Source: Halalkalicoccus jeotgali B3 (GTDB lineage Archaea; Halobacteriota; Halobacteria; Halobacteriales; Halalkalicoccaceae). Taken from it: a DNA stretch of 64,000 nt. A program made the position numbers and the translations under genes. The notes beneath the pieces are model-generated. The model saw only the letters and a list, made by a program, of their open reading frames with translations. It was not told the origin of the DNA and did no database searches. The stretch lies in contig NC_014297.1 of NCBI RefSeq assembly GCF_000196895.1, forward strand, positions 1,054,001 through 1,118,000, given 5' to 3'. Positions 53,135-61,158 of the stretch are shown here, in pieces (position 1 is the stretch's first letter; the number at the start of each line of letters is the position of its first letter).

Positions 53135-53410
53135 ATGGGAAAAGACGATCTGATTGACGAGATTGAACGGCGAATAGAAGGATCAGAGACGCTGTCAGCC
53201 GAAGATTTAGACGTTGAGCAACGGTGCCGATATTGCGAGACACCACTACCGTATGAGGACTATAATGAGCACACCCCGAGCGCAGATTACGTCATCCACA
53301 TCATGCCCACTGCCGGAGAACAATCACCTCCAGAAAAGAGAATATACTGCACCCCAGACTGCCTGGTCAAGGACATGCGCGAAATAGAGGAACAATTCCT
53401 CCAAGAATAA
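53135..53410 (+). CDS. Small C4-type zinc-binding protein (transposon passenger)
   Basis: A 91-residue acidic protein starting MGKDDLIDEIERRIEG. It has CRYC (residues 31-34) and CTPDC (about 71-75), suggestive of a four-cysteine zinc site. The rest is helical and charged. Codon use is AT-richer than flanking chromosomal genes. It lies just inside the left end of the transposon. The function is unknown. Confidence 0.6.
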   Translation: MGKDDLIDEIERRIEGSETLSAEDLDVEQRCRYCETPLPYEDYNEHTPSADYVIHIMPTAGEQSPPEKRIYCTPDCLVKDMREIEEQFLQE

Positions 53411-53433
53411 ACCGCCGACAGAAGGTGTGAGCG

Positions 53434-53997
53434 TTACCTTCTGTGAAGACTCACCGCTCGCTCCGTAGCTTCGTAGACATTAGGGGTTGACCGCCAGTCG
53501 AGACGGCCATAATCTCCCTGCTGTACCGTCTCGTTTGCTTTAATCGCATTGACAGTTTCTTCAAGCCGATCCCGCTTCTCAAATAGGTCACCTTCGAAGA
53601 GGACTGAATTAACTTGATTCGGCGAGACCTCCAGAGCCTCGGCGATGACCTGACGCACGTGAGGATCTCTGTTGATGTGCTGAGTTACTCGTTGAAGTTC
53701 ATCGTTCACAGCGGGCCCCATCTCATCTCCATAGACCCGCCCGTTCGTACGCTGATTCAGCAAGTAGCTGTCTGCTCCCTCACTCGTTTCATTGAGTAAG
53801 CCAATTTCTTCGGTCAGCCGACGGAGCCGACCATATGAGGCTTCAGGGCAGGCAGCTTCGATATCAGCTCGATACATGCCCGAACCTGGTGGTGCATTAC
53901 TGGAGGTATAGGCGAGGACCTCCGCTAATTCGGGAGCAATTCGAATATCTGCATTCGCTTCACGTTCGACCGCGGCGATCAGATCTTTTCGAGACAT
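53434..53997 (-). CDS. Unknown passenger protein with winged-helix-like N-terminus
   Basis: A 187-residue protein starting MSRKDLIAAVEREANADIRI. Residues about 20-75 contain a helix-turn-helix-like pattern (YRADIEAACPEASYGRLRRL). The C-terminal half is helical with charged repeats (DLFEKRDRLEETVNAIKANE). It is convergent with the small zinc protein, 23 nt between stops. It is possibly a regulator or nucleic-acid-binding protein of the transposon. Confidence 0.5.
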   Translation of the reverse strand: MSRKDLIAAVEREANADIRIAPELAEVLAYTSSNAPPGSGMYRADIEAACPEASYGRLRRLTEEIGLLNETSEGADSYLLNQRTNGRVYGDEMGPAVNDELQRVTQHINRDPHVRQVIAEALEVSPNQVNSVLFEGDLFEKRDRLEETVNAIKANETVQQGDYGRLDWRSTPNVYEATERAVSLHRR

Positions 53998-54746
53998 ATT
54001 TCAGTGGTGTTCAATGGCGTGTCAATCATATACGATACCATACACTAGCCACTCCCTCTATGGATTACCGAAGCGTCTAAGTCCTCGGAGGAGCTACAGC
54101 CTTGCACAGACCAGTGGGAGGTCTACCGGTCACTCTCTGCTAGTGCCAGAGACAGTGGCCGAATCGGCTTTATTGGAGGGTGTTATCTCATGACGAGACT
54201 TTGGCACGATATACATATAACACTTTCCCCAGATATTGACAATAAAGCATTTGAACCGGATTGAATTTTCTAATCGGAAATTTTGAATGTAGTCTTCCGT
54301 TCTAAAGATTAAAATTTATCCTATCAATCATAAAACATCAATATTTTCCCACCAATTATATGTCATATATGCTTGAACTAATGGGTATATTGCAATCCGA
54401 AGGTCAGAATCTGTGCAGGAGATAAATCCACGAGGAAGCTATACAAAACAATGACTAAACAACACATTATCGGCGGCTGCGAACGGTTCATCGAAAAAGC
54501 CGAACACTACACCCACTGCGAACATGGTTAAGTACAAGTGGAAAGCATCGATTTCGAAATCACGAAATTAACAGAGTCGGGATGAGTTTGAGGGAAAAGC
54601 GCCAACAGTAGCTTCGCGAATGGCAAATAGGTCTGAATCTCGGAATAATAAGTGCAAAAACGCGACAAAACTATGAGTATCAAGCCAAATCATACAATAA
54701 CTAAACCACCGAAAGAACTAGATAGGGGGCTACCGTTGGGTACACT
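53998..54746. other. AT-rich gene-poor stretch inside the transposon
   Basis: About 750 bp with no convincing long gene. It contains AT-rich tracts (54290-54370) and the second copy of the 28-bp repeat at 54396-54423. A 26-residue frame at 54451-54531 (MTKQHIIGGCERFIEKAEHY...) is too short to claim. The region may hold decayed sequence from an earlier insertion. Confidence 0.45.
54396..54423 (+). repeat. 28-bp repeat, copy 2
   Basis: Matches 52999-53026 at 27 of 28 positions, in direct orientation. It lacks the first seven bases of the terminal inverted repeat, so it is not itself a complete end. Confidence 0.75.
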
Positions 54747-54953
54747 ATGAGTGTTGGAGTTACTGTAGAAGAACGGGCCATTAGTGTTGACCTGCCTGAT
54801 CAGCGAGAATATCGTAGCAAGGAGGATGCGGAATTAGATAAGGCTCTGGTAGAGTCAATTAAATGCGCAGAAGAGGCAGATAACGACTATTTGACGACAG
54901 TGTTGAAAAACGAACTCAAATCCCATTATTACAGCGAACAATTGAGTTACTGA
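54747..54953 (+). CDS. Small passenger protein of 68 residues
   Basis: Starts MSVGVTVEERAISVDLPDQR. Residues 1-20 are strand-like and the rest is charged helix (KEDAELDKALVESIKCAEEA). No recognised domain. It precedes another small gene by 63 nt on the same strand. It could be an antitoxin-like or regulatory peptide for the convergent Fic protein, but this is speculation. Confidence 0.45.
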   Translation: MSVGVTVEERAISVDLPDQREYRSKEDAELDKALVESIKCAEEADNDYLTTVLKNELKSHYYSEQLSY

Positions 54954-55016
54954 CTTAAGCAGATACCTCGCAAACATGCTAGGTTATTAAGTGGTAGTGA
55001 GTGTAGTTCCGTTATC

Positions 55017-55364
55017 ATGGGCGAGGATGAAGTGAAAGAACGCGTCAAAGAATTGCTCTTAGAACACGAGGGTTCAGATGACCCTATCACTTCGCGAGAG
55101 ATCAATGAGGAAACGAACCTTGACAATATCGGTTCTTTCCCCTCTACTAGAGCTGTGATTCGTGAGCTTGTACTGGAAGACCAACTGCCGATAGCAGCCA
55201 CATCACAAGGATATTTCATTATCCAAGACGAAAATGAGCTATCAGAGTATGTGGATCAACTTGAAAGTCGCGTGATGAATATTACTGACCGCAAATTTGC
55301 TGTACAGCGCGCTGCTCTAAATTGGGATGAAGGGTTCACCGACGAAGACGACGATATTTTATAG
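55017..55364 (+). CDS. Winged-helix-like passenger protein
   Basis: A 115-residue acidic protein. ERVKELLLEHEGSDDPITSR and EINEETNLDN...TRAVIRELVLED form a winged-helix-like N-terminal domain, resembling phage repressor or replication-helper proteins. A wing could follow (GYFIIQDENEL). A TATA box at about 54984-54991 gives a leaderless start at 55017. It is convergent with fic, 62 nt between stops. It may regulate the transposon. Confidence 0.55.
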   Translation: MGEDEVKERVKELLLEHEGSDDPITSREINEETNLDNIGSFPSTRAVIRELVLEDQLPIAATSQGYFIIQDENELSEYVDQLESRVMNITDRKFAVQRAALNWDEGFTDEDDDIL

Positions 55365-55408
55365 CCCTAATTGTTGAGCTCTTTAATCGAGCATCGAGTA
55401 GAGAATCC

Positions 55409-55421
55409 CAGTAGCTCCGAA
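55409..55421. repeat. Near-copy of the transposon terminal repeat
   Basis: CAGTAGCTCCGAA differs from the terminal repeat by one base and has the same orientation as the left end. It lies between the Fic gene and the winged-helix gene, so the right part (fic to transposase) may once have been a separate, smaller element with this as its left end. Confidence 0.55.
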
Positions 55422-55426
55422 ATAGA

Positions 55427-56587
55427 TTAGCGATATTGTAACTCATCGACAGGCTTCTGGATTATATCGAAAACCTCTTTTGCTCGATAGACACGGTTCC
55501 TGCTCTGCCCCGTAGTCTCCTCTAATACTCCATCTTCTTCTAACCGATCTACAGCCTTATTCGCTGTTCTGTAAGCCATATCAATCATCTGTTTAGCTTC
55601 ATTAACGGTAATATATGGTTGGGCGAATATTTCCATCGAAAGCTGTGAAACAGAATTTGCATCGTCTTGGTATCTGTCTCGATAATCATCACGCAAATCG
55701 AGCAAAGCAGAAGCCCTACTGAATGCCTCTTCTGTCTGCTGAGAAATACCTCTTAAGAAGAAAACTAGCCACTCTTGCCAAGCATTGTCTCGGCTTACAG
55801 CTAATAGCCGATTAGTGTATTCCTCTCTATTACGATTGAAGTATGAACTGGGATATAGAAAGGGTTCTGGTAAAAGGTCATCATCACACATCATCATCAT
55901 GATGAGTAGCCGACCCATTCTACCGTTACCATCCCGGAAGGGGTGGATCGTCTCAAACTGATAGTGCACCAATCCTATATCGATTAGAGACTGATACCTG
56001 CCGCCAGTCTGGATATATGTCTCCAGATTCTGCATCGCATAGGGGACTACTGACGGTGGTGAGGGTACAAATCGTGCATCTTCTCCACGACCTCCGATAT
56101 AAACTTGTGTATCACGAAATTTTCCAGGTTTTTTATCTCCGCCTCGAACACCACTCATCAAAGTATTGTGTAGAGAGCGGATAAGATCAAGGTCGATTCC
56201 GTTTTCCATTTTTTGAATTCCTTCGAAGACCGCTCTGACATAGTTATGAACTTCTTTTAGCTCATTACGGCTAGGCCCTGATGGGTCATTTTCCTGCCCT
56301 GCTTCGTATTCGTATACATCGGATAGTGTAACTCGTGTCCCCTCTATTTCAGAAGAGACGACTGCCTCTTTATAAATAAAAGGACTAATCAACATACTGG
56401 GGTTCTCAACACGCCTCCCGACGCCACTAAGTTGGCCTATGTTATTGGTTGCCTGCGTGAACACATCCAATAGTTCATCGTCCATTTCTATTTCTGGAGG
56501 AAGAGTGTCTGGTTTGAACGCGATATCTCCCCCAGAATTCACTAACTCTCCAGACATTTTGCCGGATCGGAATTGATCTATGTTCAT
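55427..56587 (-). CDS. fic: Fic/DOC-domain AMPylase-type protein with autoinhibitory motif
   Basis: A 386-residue Fic protein. The active-site motif HPFRDGNGRMGR lies at residues 215-226. An inhibitory helix motif SSEIEG is at residues 78-83 ([S/T]xxxE[G/N]), N-terminal to the core, so it is class II and probably self-restrained. The C-terminal 80 residues look like a winged helix (ITVNEAKQMIDMAYRTANKA). Fic enzymes add AMP or other phosphate groups to target proteins. Start: 56587, supported by a TATA box at 56611-56618. Longer starts add little-supported residues. The target is unknown. Confidence 0.88.
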   Translation of the reverse strand: MNIDQFRSGKMSGELVNSGGDIAFKPDTLPPEIEMDDELLDVFTQATNNIGQLSGVGRRVENPSMLISPFIYKEAVVSSEIEGTRVTLSDVYEYEAGQENDPSGPSRNELKEVHNYVRAVFEGIQKMENGIDLDLIRSLHNTLMSGVRGGDKKPGKFRDTQVYIGGRGEDARFVPSPPSVVPYAMQNLETYIQTGGRYQSLIDIGLVHYQFETIHPFRDGNGRMGRLLIMMMMCDDDLLPEPFLYPSSYFNRNREEYTNRLLAVSRDNAWQEWLVFFLRGISQQTEEAFSRASALLDLRDDYRDRYQDDANSVSQLSMEIFAQPYITVNEAKQMIDMAYRTANKAVDRLEEDGVLEETTGQSRNRVYRAKEVFDIIQKPVDELQYR

Positions 56588-56610
56588 ATATCCTATCATT
56601 GGTAGAGAGC

Positions 56611-56618
56611 ATATTAAA
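56611..56618 (-). promoter_or_regulatory. TATA box of fic
   Basis: On the minus strand the sequence is AGTTTAATATG, with TTTAATAT at 56611-56618. About 26 bp downstream is 56588, one base before the ATG at 56587. So the fic mRNA would be leaderless and begin at the chosen start codon. Confidence 0.5.
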
Positions 56619-56849
56619 CTGTTTTCCATATAGGTTCAATACAGGTGGATCACCGGAACTCATAGTGACCTTGTATTTCGGCCCAATATATATCTAAAAG
56701 GGCCTATACAGTGCTCAAAGTCGAAGAACCCGAGTTCAAAGTGAAATATAGGAAGTGAAATAAGAGGCAGGCATGAGGCGTATATTGATGTGCTACCGAA
56801 GATAGTACAATAAGCTATATCATGTTCACAGTAAAACATATATAGAGGA

Positions 56850-57086
56850 TCATATAGTTCGGATCCAAATTGCCCGCCGTGGTTCTGGCTTTTTCTTTCT
56901 AACCCGCCCTTGCCCTGCTAACTCTTCGAGATAATTGTATACCGTCCGTCGCGGGGCATCAACCATATCCGCGATCTCACCTGTCGTATAGGGCTCCATT
57001 GGCTCCATCGCTTCGAAGACTGTCTCTACAGTAGCGCCATGTTCCGACTCAAACTGCCCCTTTTTGTCGCGATTTACGTCATTCAT
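56850..57086 (-). CDS. Small winged-helix regulator (transposon passenger)
   Basis: A 78-residue protein starting MNDVNRDKKGQFESEHGATV. The winged helix is EPYTTGEIADMVDAPRRTVY, then YLEELAGQGRVRKKKPEPRR, the usual haloarchaeal HTH design with a basic C-terminal wing. It is divergent from the 33-residue membrane peptide and the transposase. It may act as transposition or fic regulator. Confidence 0.7.
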   Translation of the reverse strand: MNDVNRDKKGQFESEHGATVETVFEAMEPMEPYTTGEIADMVDAPRRTVYNYLEELAGQGRVRKKKPEPRRAIWIRTI

Positions 57087-57124
57087 GTGTACCGAATGTA
57101 GTCGTCTGTGTTGCAACTTGCAAC

Positions 57125-57226
57125 ATGAACTACTTAGCCCTTGCCGTGATAGGAACCGGTATACTTATTGGCCATGCCTTACAAGGAATGGATATAGGAG
57201 CCTGGTTAATCGATAGACTGCGGTAG
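57125..57226 (+). CDS. 33-residue membrane peptide
   Basis: Starts MNYLALAVIGTGILIGHALQ, with one hydrophobic segment, and ends IDRLR. It begins 39 nt from the divergent winged-helix start and is followed directly by a hairpin-rich segment. Single-helix peptides of this type occur in proviruses and toxin systems, but the evidence is limited to the open frame. Confidence 0.35.
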   Translation: MNYLALAVIGTGILIGHALQGMDIGAWLIDRLR

Positions 57227-57229
57227 AAT

Positions 57230-57327
57230 ATCCGGGTGTTAGAGCACCCGGATTTGGCTCCTTGCGGAGCGCGCGGAGCTGATCCCCTATGTCCAGTAAG
57301 AGTCACAGCTCCAACGAGCAGTTGGAG
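57230..57327 (+). other. Three-hairpin structured segment upstream of the transposase
   Basis: ATCCGGGTG/CACCCGGAT form a 9-bp stem with a 6-nt loop (57230-57253). GCTCC-TTGC-GGAGC follows at about 57257-57270. CTCCAAC/GTTGGAG form a 7-bp stem with a 5-nt loop (57309-57327). Three strong stems within 100 nt before a transposase gene may act as terminator, attenuator or structured RNA controlling transposition. Confidence 0.5.
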
Positions 57328-57401
57328 ACTACGGCGGTTAAGCATGGCGACAGAACACCCCATGATGCGCAGTATAATGCAATTTCTGGGGTTGCATTCT
57401 T

Positions 57402-58994
57402 ATGAGCCGCGACGACGATGCACCACAGTCGCGGTTAGAGGCACAAGCAAGCGAGATTATTAACGAGGAAACAACAGTAATAGAACTAACCAGTCAACTC
57501 GATTTCGGCTACGTCAAACACAATGATCAGTACGCGGAGTGGCACGCTTCAGCGCCACTCCTGCCCTTAGTTCGGGCGTTGTTCGTACGGGAAATTGAAA
57601 GCCATAACACCAGCCAACTCCACCGAAACCTCGCAAACAGCCCGAGCGAAGCGGAGGCCCTTGGATTTGATGGCGTGCCTTCGCGGTCAACTTTCTCGCG
57701 TGCGTGGCGCGAACGCTTTAACGATAGTCTGAAGAAAAGTATCGAATTCAATGCGAAGCGCATCCGTAAGCTGGCTCACGAACGCGGGTGCTCGATCGGT
57801 CTGAACGCTACGAAGCCCGAAGACAAGCAAGACGCTTCACGGCGGACCCAAGACCGGTTCATCGCCAGCAAGTCAAAGGAGGTGACCGAAGAGATGCAGC
57901 GACTGGTATTCCCCGCCTTCGAATTCGGGCGCGCCGAGAACGCTACGCACAAGACGGACACTTTCCTCGAATTGCAGAGCCATATGGGCCTCTCACAGTC
58001 CGCTGCAGAGTCCGGTACAGATCTCTTCGCCGATGACACGGACCGCGAGTCCGGTGCCCCAGACGGCGACACACACCTGCATAACGTCAAGCAGCTTGGT
58101 CCTGACGCAATTCAAGAGATGGTCGATGAGGGCATTGGTCGGATGGTCCACGAAGCGAAGCACCATCTCGAATTTGACCGGCCCGCAGACGTGGCGATCG
58201 ACATGACCTATATCGCCTACTACGGCGACCGGGATGAACTGGAGATGGTCATGGGTGCGCCACGGACGAAGGCTTATGACTGGTGCTACAAGTTCGCGAC
58301 GCTGACCGTCGTTGGCGAGAACGTAAAGTTCACACTGGCGATGCGGCCTGTTGAGAAGGGTGATCGAATCGGTGTGATTGTCCGCGATCTATTCTGGCGG
58401 GCGCGTGAACACGTTAGTATTGGCACAGTCTATGCTGATTCGGAATTCTGTGCGGCTGATACTATCCACGCGCTCGAAGAGGCAGGAGTGCAGTACGTAA
58501 TACCCTCGCCGAAGAATCGGCGTGTGAAGCGTGCTATTGAGCAAATGATTCAGAACGTGGAGGTTGAGCAAGCGTATGGAATCTATGGTCCAGTTCTTGG
58601 CAGCGGCACCCGGAAACGAGCTGAAACGAATCTCGTACTTATCCCATCAACGGCAGATGAAGACAAGACAGTTGCGTTCATCACGAACAAGGACGTTGAC
58701 GACGAGATCGAGTTAGACCGACGCGAAACGAAAGGTGTGGTTGGTAGGTACCGGCGGCGCTGGGGTATCGAGAACAGCTACAAGACGATTAAGGACTTCT
58801 TGGCGTGGACGACCTCAAAGGACTTCAGCGTCCGATTGTTCTACTTCGGATTCGCCGTTCTGCTGTACAATATGTGGCTAATAGTCGATCTACTGGTGCA
58901 ATTGAGTCTCGACATAGAACACCGCTATAAGCCGCGTGTCACGGCAAAGCGGTTCCTGAATCTGGCACGCAAGCAGCTCGCTGGCATCGGCTAA
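57402..58994 (+). CDS. IS4-superfamily (YREK) DDE transposase
   Basis: A 530-residue transposase. The catalytic triad is in VAIDMTYIAYYGD, GTVYADSEFCAAD and YRRRWGIENSYKTIKDF, the last matching the YREK signature exactly (Y-2-R-3-E-6-K). The N-terminal 130 residues form an HTH-like DNA-binding domain. It is longer than ISH3/ISH8-type relatives (around 400 residues). Its right end lies 187 bp before the terminal repeat. It seems intact, so the element may still be mobile. Confidence 0.88.
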   Translation: MSRDDDAPQSRLEAQASEIINEETTVIELTSQLDFGYVKHNDQYAEWHASAPLLPLVRALFVREIESHNTSQLHRNLANSPSEAEALGFDGVPSRSTFSRAWRERFNDSLKKSIEFNAKRIRKLAHERGCSIGLNATKPEDKQDASRRTQDRFIASKSKEVTEEMQRLVFPAFEFGRAENATHKTDTFLELQSHMGLSQSAAESGTDLFADDTDRESGAPDGDTHLHNVKQLGPDAIQEMVDEGIGRMVHEAKHHLEFDRPADVAIDMTYIAYYGDRDELEMVMGAPRTKAYDWCYKFATLTVVGENVKFTLAMRPVEKGDRIGVIVRDLFWRAREHVSIGTVYADSEFCAADTIHALEEAGVQYVIPSPKNRRVKRAIEQMIQNVEVEQAYGIYGPVLGSGTRKRAETNLVLIPSTADEDKTVAFITNKDVDDEIELDRRETKGVVGRYRRRWGIENSYKTIKDFLAWTTSKDFSVRLFYFGFAVLLYNMWLIVDLLVQLSLDIEHRYKPRVTAKRFLNLARKQLAGIG

Positions 58995-59168
58995 GCAACG
59001 ACTGAAGGCGGCGTTCGCCCGTAATTAGTTACAACTCTGTTTTTGACGGCGATATTCGGGTTCGGTTTGATTCGGTTAGTCTCTTCTGAGTGGATTTGGC
59101 TGTTCTGAGTCTCGTAGGCCAGCTATCCGCCCTTTCTTAGCGGTAGTTTTATGCTCAAATCTACCATA
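58995..59168. other. Non-coding right end of the transposon
   Basis: About 175 bp between the transposase stop and the right terminal repeat, with no gene. It contains TTTTTGACGG and TTCGGG stretches typical of transposon ends but no evident internal repeats. Confidence 0.45.
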
Positions 59169-59181
59169 TTCGGAACTACTG
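59169..59181. repeat. Right terminal inverted repeat of the transposon
   Basis: TTCGGAACTACTG, perfect reverse complement of 52992-53004. Confidence 0.8.
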
Positions 59182-59187
59182 CACACC
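59182..59187. repeat. Right target-site duplication (CACACC)
   Basis: Second copy of CACACC, flanking the right end. With 52986-52991 it defines the insertion site, so the pre-insertion sequence would read ...GTTCACACCTATTTC... Confidence 0.75.
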
Positions 59188-59298
59188 TATTTCATATGGC
59201 GCTATAGGGTTTATAGACCGTCCCTCGGGACAGGGGAGGCCGGCGGGGAACCCGCGCGGCTAAGTGCCCGCCGTCCGAACGGCCGACGATGAAGGCAG

Positions 59299-60132
59299 GT
59301 GGTGACCGTGAGTGAACTCGCGACGCCGGGGACCCGTCGGCGGGTCGAATCGACCCTCGAACGCGTCGTCGAAGACAACCGCTTTACCATCGCCGTCACG
59401 TTCCCGATCGTCGGGGTCGCCCTGTTGCTCGCCGGCCGGGCGGAGCTGGTCCCGCCGCAGATCGCGATGAACCCGTATCTGCTGATCGGTGCGAACCTAG
59501 TGATGGTCTCGCCGCTGGTCGCGGGGCTCGTCCCACTGCTCGACCGGCGTGCGCTCGTCGGACTCGGGGTTCTCGCGCTCTTTACCTGGGGGATCGAACT
59601 CGTCGGGGTCCTTACCGGCCTCCCGTACGGGGCGTTCTCGTATGGGGTGGAACTCGGGCCGATGCTGTTCGACCTCGTTCCCCTCGGGCTGCCCGTTTTT
59701 TACTTTCCGATCCTGCTGAATAGCTATCTGCTCGCGCTGTTGGTCCTCGATTCCCCGTCGTTTCTCCGCCGGTTCGCGTTCACGCTCGGCGTCGTCATCG
59801 CGCTGGATCTCATCCTCGATCCCGGTGCGGTCGCACTCGGTTTCTGGGGCTGGGCGGATCCGGGCGGGTACTACGGCGTGCCCGCGGTCAACTACCTCGG
59901 CTGGCTTCTCAGCGGTTCGGTCGCTATCGCGATCCTCCAGGTGGCCTTCGACCACGAGGCGGTCCGCGACCGCCTGGAGCGGTGTGGCTTTTTCCTCGAC
60001 GACCTGGTGAGCTTTCTGGTGCTCTGGGGGTTGATCAACGCCTCCGTCGGCAACTGGATACCCGTTGTGGTGGCGCTGGGGCTGGTCGGGACCTTGCTCA
60101 CGAGCGACTGGTTCGACTTCGACGTGGTGTGA
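59299..60132 (+). CDS. cruF: Carotenoid hydratase CruF (bisanhydrobacterioruberin hydratase)
   Basis: A 277-residue membrane protein with seven or eight helices and the DUF422/CruF features GIELVGVLTGLPYGAFSYG and a glycine-rich LGFWGWADPGGYYGVPAVNY. It hydrates the C50 precursor in the last step of bacterioruberin synthesis. GTG starts exist at 59299, 59302 and 59308. The first is listed. In most haloarchaea it follows lyeJ directly, but here it has lost that contact. It is convergent with crtB, 1 nt between stops. Confidence 0.85.
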   Translation: MVTVSELATPGTRRRVESTLERVVEDNRFTIAVTFPIVGVALLLAGRAELVPPQIAMNPYLLIGANLVMVSPLVAGLVPLLDRRALVGLGVLALFTWGIELVGVLTGLPYGAFSYGVELGPMLFDLVPLGLPVFYFPILLNSYLLALLVLDSPSFLRRFAFTLGVVIALDLILDPGAVALGFWGWADPGGYYGVPAVNYLGWLLSGSVAIAILQVAFDHEAVRDRLERCGFFLDDLVSFLVLWGLINASVGNWIPVVVALGLVGTLLTSDWFDFDVV

Positions 60133-60133
60133 A

Positions 60134-61093
60134 TCAGCGGGTCGGCAGGCTCTCGTGGCGGGGTTCGGCGGTGTGACTCGTCCGATTGGGGATGGCACTC
60201 ACCCGTTCGAAGACGGCCTCGGGGTCAGTGTTCCACTGCCAGTACCACCGCACGCGGGCGACGATCCAGAGCTTCCGCAGGGTACTCAGTTCGGGTTCGT
60301 TGGTCAGGACGTCGTACTCGCAGTCGCGGATCAGGCGGTGGTGTTCGGCGTACAGGACCGCCGCCAACAGAACGGGGAGCTGGCAGTCCTTCGGGAGATA
60401 CTTGATGCCGGCAACGCCCTCGCGGTAGAGCGATTCGGCACGCGAGAGTTCGATCCGGACAGCACTGGCGACGTCCTCGTTCATCTCGAAGCGCTCGATT
60501 CGTCCGTCGCTGACGCCACACTCCGCAAGCGTCGACTGAGGGAGGTAGATCCGATCGCGCTCGATGACGTCCTCGCGGACGTCCCGAACGAAGTTCGTCA
60601 GCTGGAAGGCCTCGCCCAGTGCCGTGGCATGGGAGAGGGCGTTCTCGGGGTCGTCGGGATCCATGATGGCGGTCATCATCCGCCCGACTGCGGCCGCAGA
60701 GCCGTTCATGTAGGCTTCGAGTTCGGCGTACGTCTCGTACCGTCGGGTGTCGATGTCCGTGAGCATCGCCTCGATAAACGTCTCGACGTCCTCGTCGGCG
60801 ATATCGTGGCGCCGTTTGACGGTTCGAAACGCCTCCAGAACGGGCCCTTCGGGGTCGGTTCGACCGAGTGCCTGATCGCGCAACGATTCGAGTTCACGGC
60901 GCTGTTCCTCGGGGGGCGTTCCCGCGGCGTCGTCGACGACCTCGTCGGCGATGCGAAAGAACGCGTACAGCACGTAGGTGGCCTCGCGGACCCGGCCCGG
61001 AAGCAGCCGGGTCGCGTAGTAGAACGTCCGGCCGGTCCGTCGATGAATCGCCTTACTCTGTTCGATCTGATCTCTCTCTACCATTTCGGGCAT
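60134..61093 (-). CDS. crtB: Phytoene synthase
   Basis: A 319-residue squalene/phytoene synthase family protein. The first aspartate-rich motif is in RIADEVVDD (residues 48-55), the second in DVREDVIERD (about 176-185), preceded by GEAFQLTNFVRD. It joins two geranylgeranyl diphosphates to phytoene, the entry to carotenoids. The start is 61093 or 61084 (both ATG). It is convergent with cruF at the end of the carotenoid locus. Confidence 0.92.
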   Translation of the reverse strand: MPEMVERDQIEQSKAIHRRTGRTFYYATRLLPGRVREATYVLYAFFRIADEVVDDAAGTPPEEQRRELESLRDQALGRTDPEGPVLEAFRTVKRRHDIADEDVETFIEAMLTDIDTRRYETYAELEAYMNGSAAAVGRMMTAIMDPDDPENALSHATALGEAFQLTNFVRDVREDVIERDRIYLPQSTLAECGVSDGRIERFEMNEDVASAVRIELSRAESLYREGVAGIKYLPKDCQLPVLLAAVLYAEHHRLIRDCEYDVLTNEPELSTLRKLWIVARVRWYWQWNTDPEAVFERVSAIPNRTSHTAEPRHESLPTR

Positions 61094-61158
61094 TGATCCC
61101 TGATTCCGGCTAGGGACGCCCGATTATTAGTTGTTTGTACCGTCGTACTATCCTTCGC

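Larger units (their letters stand above)
52992..59181 (+). mobile_element. 6,190-bp IS4-type transposon carrying a Fic protein
   Basis: The element is bounded by CAGTAGTTCCGAA (52992-53004) and its exact reverse complement (59169-59181), with CACACC duplicated just outside both ends. Base composition drops visibly at both borders compared with the GC-rich neighbours. It holds a zinc-knuckle-like protein, an unknown minus-strand protein, two small plus-strand proteins, the Fic protein, a winged helix, a 33-residue membrane peptide and the transposase. It lies between the exported protein gene and cruF. The element is far larger than a simple IS, so it is a transposon with passengers. Confidence 0.8.

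Noticed and set aside
54451-54531. 26-codon frame in the gene-poor part of the transposon
   Set aside because: Too short and without neighbours or motif. May be a remnant.
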